Part shown: piece after piece, positions 1 through 54,789 of the stretch
Position numbering within the stretch: position 1 is the stretch's first letter
Layout of the letters: each line of letters opens with the position of its first letter
Assembly (NCBI RefSeq): GCF_022458985.1
Contig: NC_061781.1
Location: 12,613,501 to 12,677,500 of the forward strand
Length of the DNA: 64,000 bases
Direction of reading: 5' to 3'
Source of the DNA: Mugil cephalus
Taxonomy: Eukaryota; Chordata; Actinopteri; Mugiliformes; Mugilidae
The notes under the pieces: model-generated
Database searches by the model: none
Told to the model about the DNA's origin: nothing
Seen by the model: the letters and a program-made list of their open reading frames with translations, nothing else
Translations under genes and position numbers: made by a program

Positions 1-42842
<42,842 letters not shown>

Positions 42843-45800
42843 GATCTGAAAGGAAAAATCTCGAAGTGGTATCAGATCTTGGAGAGAGAGTCAGAGTGTG
42901 CGGCGATATTCAGAGAAGTATAAAAATAAAGGAAAATTGAAATTAAAAATAAAATAGAAAAAAATCAGCTGGGATTTTTTTTTAAAAAAAGCTGCACCAA
43001 TTACTACCCCCCAGGTTATTCCTATAAGCTATGTGCGACCCCCCAGCACCAACTCTGGCCCTGGTCAAACTCTTTTTTAACAGGGACTGGGGGAGAGGGG
43101 GAAAAAAAGTGTCGTTACGACGCTACTCCGGAGCCAACAAGCGCCGCCTCTAAATAAAATCTCCTTTAAAAATCACAAGAAAAAAATGTTTGGAGGTGCA
43201 TGAGGGATCACTGCTGCTATTCCTGTGTAGAAAGTGCAGTAGGGTATGAAAAGTGGCATGATGATCACTGGGTACATTCTGCAAAGGGATGGGCTTAAAA
43301 GAGGCAGAGGGGTTATTTCATCAAATCATAATAAGGGCCGTGCCTTGGGTCCCTCTGGGATGGCGGAGTGGAGGGGGGAAAAAAAGAGCTACTATGTGGA
43401 AAATCAAGACGTTGTCACTGTACTTGTCGACTCGAACGGTGTCACTGATCCCCACCGTTTGCCTTTTTATTTATTTATGGGCGACACAGAAAATATGGAC
43501 GGAAGCACCGGGTCCAGTCCTCGCCGTTGGACACCTGTTTGAGATACCGTAATAAAAAAAAATCTCTTAAATAACGTTATGATCTCTCAGTGTTTGGCTA
43601 CCATTATGTACAGCAATAATTTTAAAATAAGCTGAGTGCATTTGCAATAAAAGGGGGAAATTAGTGTGTAAGCCAATACGGAAAGTGAAACCTTAAAAAA
43701 AGCCATGTGCTGCTGTGCTGTCCTTGCAGAAGCGATAGTGAAATAAATTAGTGCTGGGAGCCTCTGCTTCATAACAACTGAACCGTATTCCCATTGTTAT
43801 TAAATGTGATGATACCTTTAGCCTGTGGACAATGCAAGTAGATGCAAGCCTAAAATATAAAAGGGAGCAAATATTTATTTTTGGCAGCTGATAAGGAGGG
43901 GAGAGGAGAGTGGACGAGAGGCCCTTACTTGATCTGTGCTGGGAAGAGGGGCCCCCGTCAATGCTGTGACGCCTGGCCAGTCTGAGCTCAGGCTACAGTA
44001 TAGCATCCATCCTGATTTATTTATTTTTTTTATTGTTGGCGTTTGTGGGGGGAAGCATCCGATTTCCAGCAAAAGCCAACGTGTGATTGAAGCACTGCAG
44101 CTGCAGTGTTCATGCATGGATGTGTAGCCTTGTACATACACTAGTTACCAAGGGGAGGAGCCTTTGCCTACAGCCATTGAGTGTTTCTGCATGTGACTCG
44201 CCTCCACCGCCTTGGAACATTACTGCCACCCTACTGTAGTGGAGAGAGTGCCAGCAGCAGGAGTGACCATTCCTCGCCTTGTTTACCTCAGTGTGTGAAC
44301 AGAGGAATGTCCAAACCGTGGCCTATTTACAAAACAGGCTCTTTGGTTCCTTTCCTGATGACACGCTGAAACAGTTGTTGTAGTGTGGCCTTCCTGCTCC
44401 CAGTTGAGACTCATCACTGAAACATCATTCGTCTCAGGCTGAGCCACTGCATCCACCTTACAGCTCTTTACGCTGAAAATCAAATCAAACAGTATCCAAT
44501 CACCACCTTTTGCGCGTCCATGTAAACAGCGGAGCTCACCCAGACAGATTTGTTTACATGCTTTATGTTATGCCCAATTAGGTCAGTGTGCCTGACAAAT
44601 CACACAGCCAATAATGCAAAAATGATTTCCAGCCTGAAAGAGAAACAAAGTGTGTCTGGAAGGGGTGTGACATTTTGGTGAAGGTGGGGTGGGGAGGGCT
44701 GCCGAACAAAACAAGCACACGTGTGTGCTTGCGGTAGAACAAGGAAATAAATAAGGGCTGTGCAGTTTCCAAGGTGTGGTCTGCCGTGTGACGGCTGGTT
44801 GCTGGCGTCTTACTCACTGGGGCCCCCCTCCCTCTCTATCGATCTGAAAACACTCAAAAAGTTGCGATAAATATAGCTACTATAACCTACAAGTATTTTT
44901 AATTAAATCCGCCTAGCCTTTATGTGCCCACATTAGCAACATTTGTGTTTTATTAGTCACTTCCAGTATATTTTAATCTTCCCTCTCATATATTCAAGGT
45001 CAAATGAACTCAAAGCAGTGGTAAAAGAGCAGACTACATCCTCCTCACTAGTCCCTGGGCGAACAGACTTCTAGTAAATGTTCAATCTCCTCGTGTTGTG
45101 CAATATACCAAAGTGTAAAGTAACCACTTACTCAAGAATACTGTAGCAGCTTTGAGGAACTGGCAGTTTAACTCCTTATTTCCTTTTATTTCCCTTCTTG
45201 AAGCTGTTGCACTTTCACTTACGCTGACATTTATGTGCAAAACCTAGCTACATAAATTACTTTTAATCTCACCAATCTTCACTCCGGAAAGTTGAAATTT
45301 TAGTTGCCAGCTTAATTTTAATTCGTGGAGGTACTTCCCGAAAATTATGTGGAGAGTAATAAAATGTAGCATCACAACATAAATCTATTAGATCGCATTT
45401 ATGGTGAAGTGAGGCACCTCTAAACAGTTATTGCAAAGCATGGACATATATTTTTTTTTATTTATTAGTATCATTTTATTTTACAAATAATGCATTTTTT
45501 CAGTTTACTTGTTTTTCACCGCTACTGAAAATAACTACGATAAACTAGGTTAAACACTTTTCCATGTATTACACTGTGTGTCAAGCCTGATGGAACAGGT
45601 TTGAACTCCTCGTGACCAGCAGGGGTAGATATTGGACTTCAGTCTCTCACAGCTAGCTGCTGCTGCTTCACCATGTGGAGAGCATGTGGGAGTGTAGCTG
45701 CTGAAATCGACTCGATTTCAGCAAAACCTATTAGCTGCGATTAATCGCGGATTAGTCGTCGTCATATGTTTGTTCAGGGATTGCAGAGATTTTGTAGTTA

Positions 45801-46356
45801 TTTTTGAATATTACAACACACCGTCTGTTTTCACAGCTTACGAAAGGGGAAAATTTTTATGTAAGCTTATGTTGTTCCACCAGCTTCACTCATTTTCTGA
45901 TTTTGCCGTTTAAGAAGCTCTCCAGAATAAGTCACAAATCAAAGACGTGATAGAGAAAGCTAAAAATTGTGCAGAACCGATCTCACGGCAACAAGATAAG
46001 CTCAAGGCTTTTTAACATATCTGTGTCTACATTAAAACAGCCTCGCATCAGCATGCTGTAGGATGTACAAATAAGGACGGACACAAGTCGAGGTGGAAAA
46101 AAAAAAAGCATCTCCTTTTTAATCGGTTCAAATATGAGTTTTCACCCGGTTCGTATACAACAAAAACCCTACATCAATATAACACTTACAACAGACGCTG
46201 CTATACACTTAAAAATAAAAACATGAGGCGACTGCTTCACAACTGATGTCGGTATACCTTTACAAAATAAGATCTACTCTGAAGTCAGTCACATCTCTTA
46301 GAAAGACTTCCTGCCTGTGACTGGGAGAAGAAGAGGTTTATGCTCGTCGGGAACGC
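42843..46356. other. igf2bp2 upstream region and tra2b 3' UTR
   Basis: About 3.5 kb between two head-to-tail minus-strand genes. The right part must contain the tra2b 3' UTR; an ATTAAA candidate is at 46118-46123. The left part should hold the igf2bp2 5' UTR and promoter, but no clear TATA box or CpG-rich core was seen. No additional gene was recognised. Confidence 0.6.
46118..46123 (-). terminator. tra2b: Candidate tra2b polyadenylation signal (ATTAAA)
   Basis: ATTAAA on the minus strand about 235 nt past the stop codon, followed in the transcript sense by a T-rich run and TTGTGT. AATAAA words also lie near 45460-45480 and could serve a longer UTR, as mammalian TRA2B has. Confidence 0.4.
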
Positions 46357-49300
46357 TCAATATCGACCTGTGGAACAAAACAGAGTCATGAGGCTAATCC
46401 CAACACTCAGCCGCTTTATAGATTCATCCAACAATATGCAGACAGTTTAAGGTAAGACACTTACGGGGAGAATAAGACCGTGATCTGGATCGAGATCTGT
46501 AAGCTCCTCTGTAGTATGGTGATGGAGATCGCCTTCTGAAACAAAAAAATTTGTGTTTTTTTGGGTCCACCTTTTTCAGCATCAGAATAACACACAATGA
46601 ACAGGAAAACGAAACGGCACGTACAGAGAGCTAAACTTTCGAATGATGTTGCAAAATTACTCATCAGCAATAAGTCACCTGTATGACCTGTAGTACTCCC
46701 GGTCGTCATAGCGATCGTAGCCTCCTCTGTCGTAGCCCCGATCGTACCCGCGGTCGTATTCACGGGAGTAACGGCGAGGACCACCACTGGGACCACCTCC
46801 ACCACTAAACAAAAAGACAGTAACAACATGAAGGTCTTCTTCAATTGAAAATAAATAACTTTAACATCACAATTCCACTTTAAGCTTAAGGTTTCCACTA
46901 AAACCTTAGACTGTTACACATGATGAGCTCATTTAATACCGTACAACTCACTCACATTATCTATAATTATATCTGTTACATAGCCAACAAACTAACATTA
47001 CCCTCCACTTAACAGGTCTCGGTACTCATTCGTCCTCTTTAATAGATAACTCTAAATACAGATTCATAACATTCCTGCAGATCTGTGTTTCATTTCAATC
47101 CATTTAATCCTTCCACGCAAACAGGCGTTAGACTTTAGATGACTTACTATGTGGGTCGTCCCATGTAGATCCCAGGGGTGGGGGTGTGAGGTCGTTTTGT
47201 GATGGAGAAGTCCACCCTGATTCTACGACCATCCAACTCCATGCCGTTGGCCCGTTCCTTTGCCTGACCATTAAGAACAACATAAATTATCTCTGCAGAG
47301 GTTAAAAAAAAAAGAAAAAAAGACAAAACAGTCCTGACAATTAAAAAATAAAAAATAAAACAATTCCTGTACCTCTTTAGCATCATTTGTGTTCTCGAAG
47401 TAAACAAATGCGAAGCCCCTGGAGCGCCTCGACTGCTGGTCATACACGATACTGACATCCGCCAGGGGGCCGTATTTGGAGAAGACATCCCTCAGATCCC
47501 TCTCTGTGGTGTACAAACTCAGGCCAAACACTCCCAGGCAGGCGTTGGGATCGGGATTAGCCTGCAGTATTTTAAAGACATTAAGGTTTGGATATGATCA
47601 TTTCTGGAATCATTGAACCAAGTTTCAAATTTTAGAATTTAAAATTTTTCGTAGCTTAGATGGATATATTCCGCTATTGTGTAAACATTGCTAATAGAAG
47701 TTAAAAAAGAAAAAAGTCTGACTTACTCGGTTGCCGATGTGCCTGCGGCGATCAGACATGGGGGAGCGACTATGGCTTCTGCGCCGGCGCTCCCCACTAT
47801 AGGACCTACTGTGAGATCGGCGACGATAGGACCTTGAGCGGGAGCGAGATCGACTGTAGTGCCTGCGTGAGCCCCGGTGGGAATGGGACCTGCAGAGACA
47901 AACATTCAAATATGGCTACCTCAATCCAATTAATCTACAATTGTGTCATATGACACACTGGCATTTTCATATTCAGTCTGAAATTTTTTATTTTTTATTT
48001 TTTTAAAAGGTCACTCACCCAGATTTGGACCTGGACCGGGACCGAGATTTGGAGCGGGAATGGGAACGGGAGCGGTGGGAGTCATCTTTGGAGTGGGCGG
48101 GTGAATGAGCCGGGGAGCGGCTCGCCGACTTCCCAGAGCCCCGTGGACTCACGCTCCTGGATGCGGAGCGAGACTCCTGAACGAACCACACACACCAACA
48201 CACATATTATGAGCACCAGTGAGGTGATAAACGGGAAAAAAAAAAATGCTATAATATTTCTGTGTAGTTAAGAATTAAGACTATCCTGTGAAGAGTACAG
48301 AAAAGAAACTGAATTCAGGATTTTGAATTAGAAATGCAGGTAAATGCTATTTTGTGTAGCATCAATATGATTACATTAATTAATAGAATAGTCATCATTG
48401 TTAAAAAAAAGGTCAGTTGTGAAATTAAAATTGCAATGAATTAAACTAATGTGTGTTGTATTCATTAACAAGAACATGCACGCATTTGACAAAGACCAGA
48501 AAATTACTTAGCGCAGTGACCTTATCCAGATTACTTCCTTAACTTCATTTCTGTAACTTCATTACTTCACATTATTCTTCTTTCTTCAACTCTTATTTCT
48601 TCTTTACTTCCCCCATCTCACACACTGCCCATACTTCTTCCCTCCTCATGTTTAGCATGCATTCAACAATTCAGCTTCACACATCTGAGCTTCATATTAT
48701 TGAAATTAAAGTGGATATGTGACTTCTTCCGCATTTTCTTCGTCCAACCTTAACCTTTATGAAAAAGAAAAGGATGAAGAATATATGACTACAATTAAAA
48801 CTGCACGCTCATTCAACTTGTAATGTGTTATTACGATCTTATGACATAAAAGGGATGTTTAAAACCACACCATACAAATTGTAAGTGTTCAGTTTGATAA
48901 ATATTTCATGTTCAGTGGTTCTCCATTCGCCGTTTTGCTTTATTGGCCACTCTGGATTAGGATTAAATGAACACAGGAAAATGAAATAATCTTGAAAACT
49001 GCTGCCAAAACATTAAAAAAAATGTTTAGTGCTCACATGGATCTGAATGACGAAATTTCTGTCAGGTGGCCTTTAAAGCATCAGATTGTAGATCCAACCA
49101 CTGAACATGAAACATTTATACCCAAGATTAAACCCCCAAAACAGTGCCCTTTTTTTTTTTTTAACTTAAATACATCCCAGCTAAAAAATATTGTCCCAAC
49201 GACCTCAAGTTGAAACAGCCACTCATTTGTATTAATCTGTGAAGTTTGGGGCCAATCTTCAAAACATGTCCTGCAGGTGAACCAAGACGAAACAATAGCA

Positions 49301-51011
49301 CACAAAAACATACATGCATGCAGTTGTAACCCATATATCCCATGTTACGAGCACCCCAGTAACTGAGAAGCCAGCGAGGAGCAGCAACAAGCACCCTGCC
49401 CATTTATGATACCGAGTTGGGTGTAACGTTTGCGTAGCTTTCCATCTATGCAGATGATGGGAATTCAACCAAGATGGGCTACAAAGACATATTTGCATGC
49501 AATAGTCCCACAAGCCAACAGCTGCAGGGTTATATAGCGAAAGAGAGGAGTTACTGACTAGTCGAAAGGAACAACCACAGAAGATTGAGGAAAGGCACGC
49601 AAATAAAGAGGATGAAGAAGCTCAAAAAAAAAAAAAGGGAGAAGCACAAACAATGGCTGCATATTTAAACTCGGCTTCAATCCCCTACAAAGAATTTATT
49701 TGGCCGGTCTTTTGCACAGCAGGGGAGAAGCAAAAGTACCAACAACAGTATAAACACAGACAAGAGTAGCTTGCGTTTACTGTTGCTCCACATATTTTTC
49801 ATGCTACTCCTAAAAGATAGCTCAGAGTCTGTAAAGCTCTGCACCGACGCAGTGCCATGCTGCAGCTTTCTCAAAGCAAAGCTGAGAACTGACTGCTTAG
49901 ACGTGATTCTTCTGCCGTGTCCCGGCAGATACAGGGGTGTTCAGGTCTCTTGTTCTGACACTGAAATGTAACTAGATCTGTCGTTTGGCCTCATGCATGT
50001 ACTGTTTTATAGGTCTGTGAGTAGTGCACGCTGGACACAGCTCGGTTAGAGACTGTATACTACTGCAGAATATTTTTGAACCATGGCGAGAACAACTTGG
50101 GGCGTGAACTAAACTTGTTTTATATCATGCAGCTTCTTGCCGTTTAATACACGTGTGCTCCAGCTTTGTGTGGACATGCAAAGGCAGAACGATCTGGTTA
50201 ATACAAATGAGTATGGATCAGTGTTGAGGCCGTTGGTTTTTACTTTCATAAAATGTCTAACTCTACCATTTCACTCGGCAGGCACGTGTTGTCGCGCCCA
50301 AAAGCCGAGAGAAACCCACAATTACATTCAAAGATGAGTATCAACACATTTAAATTCACATCATGCAAACTAGATGTTGTCTACTGTGTCCAAATGCAGT
50401 TTACTAAAACACAACACGATAAATGTAAAGTTTCTTATGAACAATAGAGGCTGCTTTCGGTATCTATACGCAACTATATTCAAGACGAACCTGACTGACT
50501 GTTCTATTAGAGTTATTAGCCAACATAGGTTAAAGTAACATAAGAGATAACTAATAATTAATGATAGTATTTAAGACTAGTTTGAGTTACCGTTTCTATC
50601 TTGGCTGGCTGTTTGGTTGTAGTCATTATCGTTAAATCTGCAACTCTAATTCACGCGGACAAAAAGGCCTCAGGCCTAACTACTACTGATAATAAAATAG
50701 CGATAGCCTGTTACCTCACAACTAGTTACGGAGTCTATTACTCATTTTACACACAACCCTTCAAATAGTCCGCGTTAGCTTATCGAAATAACACGTGGCG
50801 TATTATAAAAATAAATGCTCGTTTTCGACGGGAGAGTCCCGCTAGCAAGCTAAGCTAAGCTAAGCTAAGCTACGCTCCGCTAAGCAGCATTAGCCGACAC
50901 AATGAGGAACAGTACGTTAATACAAACAACAGAAATATGCATCATTAAAAATATCACAATAAAAGTTGCAACCGCGATCATACGTACCCGGCCTTTGTCG
51001 TTGTCGCTCAT
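46357..51011 (-). CDS. tra2b: Transformer-2 beta splicing regulator, 8 coding exons
   Basis: Nuclear SR-like protein that binds GAA-rich exonic enhancers and promotes exon inclusion. Exons: 51011-50988, 48176-48019, 47889-47727, 47561-47373, 47263-47148, 46804-46679, 46535-46465, 46367-46357. They sum to 858 nt, or 285 residues; human is 288. RS1 covers about 9-112. The RRM runs from about 116 to 200, with RNP2 near GVFGLSL and RNP1 RGFAFVYF at 163-170. The conserved linker [13 protein letters not shown] follows, then a Gly/Tyr/Arg region and RS2, ending SYSPRRY. RRM residues such as [18 protein letters not shown] and [12 protein letters not shown] distinguish it from TRA2A. Exon 1 codes only MSDNDKGR, as in vertebrate orthologues where a poison exon follows. 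Start chosen as the first ATG of that exon. Confidence 0.97.
48510..48754 (-). other. tra2b: Candidate tra2b poison exon (GAA-rich, autoregulatory)
   Basis: In intron 1, the minus strand from about 48754 to 48510 is dense in GAA and GAAGAA words, the known TRA2B binding motif. A pyrimidine-rich acceptor (TTTTTCATAAAG) precedes it; the donor is uncertain (AAG|GTCACT at 48521/48520 or TAA|GTAATT at 48508/48507). Splicing exon 1 into it gives GGT TAA, an immediate stop; the alternative acceptor 6 nt on also stops early. Human TRA2B has a conserved GAA-rich poison exon in the same intron, whose inclusion is driven by TRA2B itself and blocks protein production. Position and composition are seen; function is inferred. 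Confidence 0.65.
50846..50873. repeat. (TAAGC)n pentamer repeat
   Basis: About five TAAGC units in tra2b intron 1, roughly 120 bp downstream of exon 1 in the transcript sense. Confidence 0.9.
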
Positions 51012-51182
51012 TATAGTGACAGTGAATGTATGAAAATGACAGATATTACGCCCCGGTGATAACCAGCTAAGCTAGCTACGACCTACTACGGCGGATGGAT
51101 GTAAGTGTGTGTGTGTCTGATGGTTAGTTCCTCCCCCTGGTCTTGAGTCTGTACTACCGGTCTGTTGGCTGTGGATCACGGG

Positions 51183-51214
51183 ATAAATAAATAAATAAAC
51201 AAATAAATAAATAA
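51183..51214. repeat. (AAAT)n tetranucleotide repeat
   Basis: AAAT units with one AAAC interruption, about 170 bp upstream of the tra2b start codon. Confidence 0.93.
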
Positions 51215-51689
51215 ATGCCATTCTCTGGACACATGGCCTCAGTGAATAAGCACTTGCTGCACACATACTTCCATAAGACTAACTGTATATGTTTTCTGCT
51301 GCTTAGAACGACAAATTATTTGTGCGTTGGTAAGAAGCCTTTACAAACAGGTTACAAATGCAAATTTAGTTTTGCAAAGGTTGCTGACATATTTAAGATT
51401 TACATAAATACTTCCAACCTGTGCACATTCTACTAATATAGCAGCCTACCGTGAAACAAAATGCCCGAGATTATGATCAGGAGTAGAATCTGCAATTGCA
51501 AAATTGTTTATTGTTCTACTGCGTGTGTTCAAATTCAAAATCCACAGTAATTTCACATTAGGGGAGATTTGTCACAAAAGAAGTAAAATTTAGTATTATG
51601 TGCCACCTGTAAAATAGATCAGAAAAGACTTATTTTTCTCATTAGTAGCCCATCACCTGAAAACACACACAACAAATGAGTAAAGCACA

Positions 51690-51860
51690 CGATTTATTCT
51701 TATTGCTGTATTTTCTTTATTCAAGGTGTGCAGAAGCTGGGAAGGAGGCAGAAAGCAAACACATAGAGAGATTGGATTCTGTGATCTAATTGGTGCCAAC
51801 GGGGTCCTCAAATTGGCCACTCTTGTACCTGGCAATTGTAGTTATTAGAAAAAGCTTTTA
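51690..51860 (-). other. Orphan 3'-terminal-exon-like sequence
   Basis: On the minus strand a pyrimidine-rich acceptor (TTTTTCTAATAACTACAATT then GCCAG) is followed by a short open frame reading YKSGQFEDPVGTN and a stop. About 75 nt of pyrimidine-rich sequence follows, then AATAAA in CTTGAATAAAG near 51720, with a second AATAAA 24 nt on. It looks like the last exon of a gene, but I recognise no protein and found no upstream exon before astacin gene 1. It could be an alternative end, a remnant or chance. Confidence 0.25.
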
Positions 51861-51972
51861 ACAATTACCTGGTCATTTATTTCACCTTATCACACTTAGT
51901 CAGATGTGTATAAACACAATGTAAACGTACAGACAAGACTTTGTGATAGTGAAAATAATTGGGGGAAAGAAC

Positions 51973-51978
51973 TTTATT
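51973..51978 (-). terminator. Polyadenylation signal of astacin gene 1
   Basis: AATAAA on the minus strand, about 105 nt past the stop codon at 52082-52084. Confidence 0.7.
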
Positions 51979-52081
51979 AGCTGAAATGGATGTTTCCAAT
52001 ATTATCTACTGAAGATCAGAATGTATAATGGACTGCTTTCCACATTTTGCAGAGCCTGACCGCAGGGTTGTGTAGATCCAG

Positions 52082-53725
52082 TTAGTCATCGGCACCTATA
52101 GCGAGGAAGAGTGAGACAATCAGATCAATAATGCTGAATGTGTTTTTCAGCAACCGTGTGTGTGTAAATGCACCTACCACAGTTATATAGGACATTTATC
52201 TTATGGAGGTCTAGCGCACTGGGTCCGTCTCTCTGGCCAATGGGAATGTAAGGATCTGGTTTGGGGATTATTGTTGGTCCACCGTTTTCAGAGAAGGCAT
52301 ATCTGAATCAAAGAACAATAAGTTATATGAGATATATAGTGTGGTAAGGCCCCAGCATAAACATGAAAAATTCTGAAATGATATTTCCTTGAACAGCAGC
52401 TCACCGTCCATAGTGCATGACAGAGTTGTAGTCATATGGGCTATGAAGATTGTTTGTCGCCTGTTTCCTGAAGTTGTTTATACGGTCTGTCAAAACATAA
52501 AAAAACACTCATTTAGTGAAATCCATCTAAAAATAGGACAAGACAATGTAGTGAAGAGATAATTCACCCTAACCTGCCATGATGTTTTTCCATACAACTG
52601 TGACATAGCGGTCTCGGTCGGAGCGCGACTGCTCATGCACAAACCCCAGGGCGTGCATGAACTCGTGGGCGGCCACTCCGGACCACATGCACCCAGGAGT
52701 CTGCAGTGACAGGGTTTGGCTTCCACCAGTCTGCCCCAGAAATGACCAGCAGCTTGAGGTGCATGATAATAAAAAAAAAAAAAAAAAATCATATGAGTCA
52801 TCACAATCTGAAAATCACAACATAAGAAGCCACGCACAGGAGTCGTGCTCACCCATATCTAGGCTGAACATCGAGGAAGTTGGCTTCATGAGTGCGCGGA
52901 ACAAATTTAACACACGTTCCAGCGACGATGTCCTGCATCCCAGTTTCTATGGTGATTCTGTCCATGTCATCTACCATTAAAAAGACAGATATTTATATTC
53001 ACAGAAAAGACGAGAGCAGCTTTGCAGCACCTCGTTAAAGCTGAATATTCCTATCTCCAACAAAGCTTGAAGATCCCTACCATATAATGGAGAGATGATG
53101 TAGGGAACATAAACAAATCCATCCACCGATTTGGGCCACAGACATGCATTGCCAGGGCAGTTTATGGCACTCCGTACGTATGAACTGGCAATATCTCCAT
53201 CTCTAAATGTCAGTCCTCTGGGGAGTTGCAGTCCTGAATAGAAAATAAGCGCTTAATTAAGTTTAAGAAATAATAATAAAAAAAAAAAACATGTGAAAAA
53301 CTCATTTAAAGGTCACTCACTGCTATTGACTACCAGGATTTGATCCATGACAGTCATTTCATCAAGGTCTATAATTTCATCTGAAAAACAAAGAGGTATG
53401 CGATATGGTGTCTGGTTCTCCAGCTTTAAACCAACTGAAAATAGAAAATAAACATGCAGAATAATTAATACGTGCACGTGAAGGCAACGTATTGCAAGAG
53501 CCCACCTGAGTATTTCCTTTTCAATCTCACTTTCCCTTCATGAACTCCAGTAGAATTCTGTCACGTAAAAAAGAAACATGTTAGTGAAGTAAGGTAACAA
53601 AGCCCGACAAGATTAAAAGGGGCATCTATGAAACATTTTCTCTTGGTACTGACCTTGAGTGGTAGCGTGCTGGCCTGGGTTAGTAAGCCAAACAAGATAC
53701 CCAGAAACATCATGGTAGAATGCAT
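52082..53725 (-). CDS. Six-cysteine astacin metalloprotease 1 (nephrosin/hatching-enzyme-like), 9 exons
   Basis: Secreted zinc endopeptidase of family M12A. Exons: 53725-53654, 53557-53506, 53380-53321, 53233-53081, 52970-52853, 52752-52574, 52486-52405, 52302-52178, 52095-52082; total 855 nt, 284 residues. Signal peptide about 1-19 (MHSTMMFLGILFGLLTQAST). The propeptide carries the aspartate-switch motif DGD at 73-75. The zinc motif HEFMHALGFVHE is at 181-192 and the Met-turn SVMHY at 233-237 with the ligand Tyr present. Six cysteines (87, 92, 132, 153, 173, 280) give the fish c6ast pattern of hatching enzymes and nephrosin. There are no EGF or CUB domains; it ends four residues after the last Cys. 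It pairs with the next gene upstream (same exon count and phases). The exact substrate is unknown. Confidence 0.93.
53381..53434 (-). other. In-frame alternative exon 3 extension of astacin gene 1
   Basis: A second acceptor (TATTTTCAG) lies 54 nt upstream of the chosen one. The intervening 18 codons are open and in frame (VGLKLENQTPYRIPLCFS), so a longer propeptide is possible. The paralogue has no obvious equivalent, so the shorter form was preferred. Confidence 0.4.
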
Positions 53726-53812
53726 TGCTGGGTTTCAGATTCGTTTACTAGCTTCAGTCCCAGGTCTCCTGATGCAATAGCTCCTAAATGGACTCCTCAC
53801 CTCCACTGAATC

Positions 53813-53818
53813 TATATA
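53813..53818 (-). promoter_or_regulatory. Candidate TATA box of astacin gene 1
   Basis: TATATA on the minus strand (context GGTATATAGATT), 88 bp upstream of the start codon. Confidence 0.5.
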
Positions 53819-54697
53819 CCATCTTCTCCTCCACAGCTCTGTACTGATTGGGCCTCTGTTCCGTGATGAAGCACGATTAAGAGCTCTCATCATGCAATGT
53901 GTGTAATTTAACCAAGTCCACTACTGATCCGTAACAGGTGGTCCCGACGCTGACCTTCACTCGTGCTCCGTACTTATCGCACCTACAATTCAGCACTTTC
54001 AGAAATGAGACGCTTAAAGGAGTTTTGCTTTTGCAGTGTGCAACAACTCAGCAGTTGCTAGCGGGGGAATAACTGTCCGCCCAGCTCAACAGACCGGCAA
54101 TTTGTGTCTGACTCAGCTGGCAACCAGTGATTTTGTGATATACTATCAGCTGATAGCTGTCTTAACAACAATCATTTTGTCATATAGGTAAATATATAAA
54201 AACAGAACCTTATCCTTTTCCAAATATTATTTCTATCTTATCAAAGGGCCAATTTTCAAGGGCAATGACTTGGGTTAGATTCCCATGCGTTAGCAGTTTA
54301 CCAGTTTACCAAATCTTCTCTCCACAGCTGCTGCTTAATATGGACACATTAATTTTTATTCATACCACAAACTGGAACTTTATCAATCCACATAACTAAT
54401 TATTTGCCATATAAAATAGATTTAGTTATTTTTCATTAACCTCTGATGTTTAATCTGTTCAGATTGGGGCTCTGTCCTGTGATGAAGCACTTCTGTACTT
54501 CTACAGACATTTTATGTGCATGTAGTTATATGCATATACTTCACATTTCACTTATTGTAGATTCAATGTATTGGATCTGAGTGGATGAGGACATTTGGGT
54601 GACCACTTTACATATTTTTCACTTAAAATGGCAAAGGTTTCAGCCATTCACGCTAGTTTAGAAAATCATACACATAAACAAAATGCTGACAGAAAGC

Positions 54698-54703
54698 TTT
54701 ATT
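54698..54703 (-). terminator. Polyadenylation signal of astacin gene 2
   Basis: AATAAA on the minus strand in TTTTCAATAAAGC, 87 nt past the stop codon. Confidence 0.75.
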
Positions 54704-54789
54704 GAAAACTCTCTCTACGATTCAACTACAGTTTACAGTATTGGCTCTCAGTTGACTCTTGCTTCACCGCCGACCAGTTTTCTTATCAA

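Larger units (their letters stand above)
51012..52081. other. Between tra2b promoter and the first astacin gene
   Basis: The left end holds the tra2b 5' UTR and promoter; no TATA box was seen. The right end is the 3' UTR of astacin gene 1, with AATAAA at 51973-51978. Between them, 51650-51860 on the minus strand looks like a terminal exon with clustered AATAAA words (separate entry). Confidence 0.6.
53726..54789. other. Spacer between the two astacin genes
   Basis: About 1.06 kb with the promoter of gene 1 on the left and the 3' UTR of gene 2 on the right (AATAAA at 54698-54703). A 29-bp near-repeat, ATTGGGCCTCTGTTCCGTGA at about 53847 and ATTGGGGCTCTGTCCTGTGA at about 54464, both followed by TGAAGCAC, occurs twice in the same orientation. 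No other gene seen. Confidence 0.6.

Noticed and set aside
46461..46898. 145-codon minus-strand frame rich in Val/Thr
   Set aside because: It is a wrong-frame shadow of tra2b exons 6 and 7 with the intron between them.
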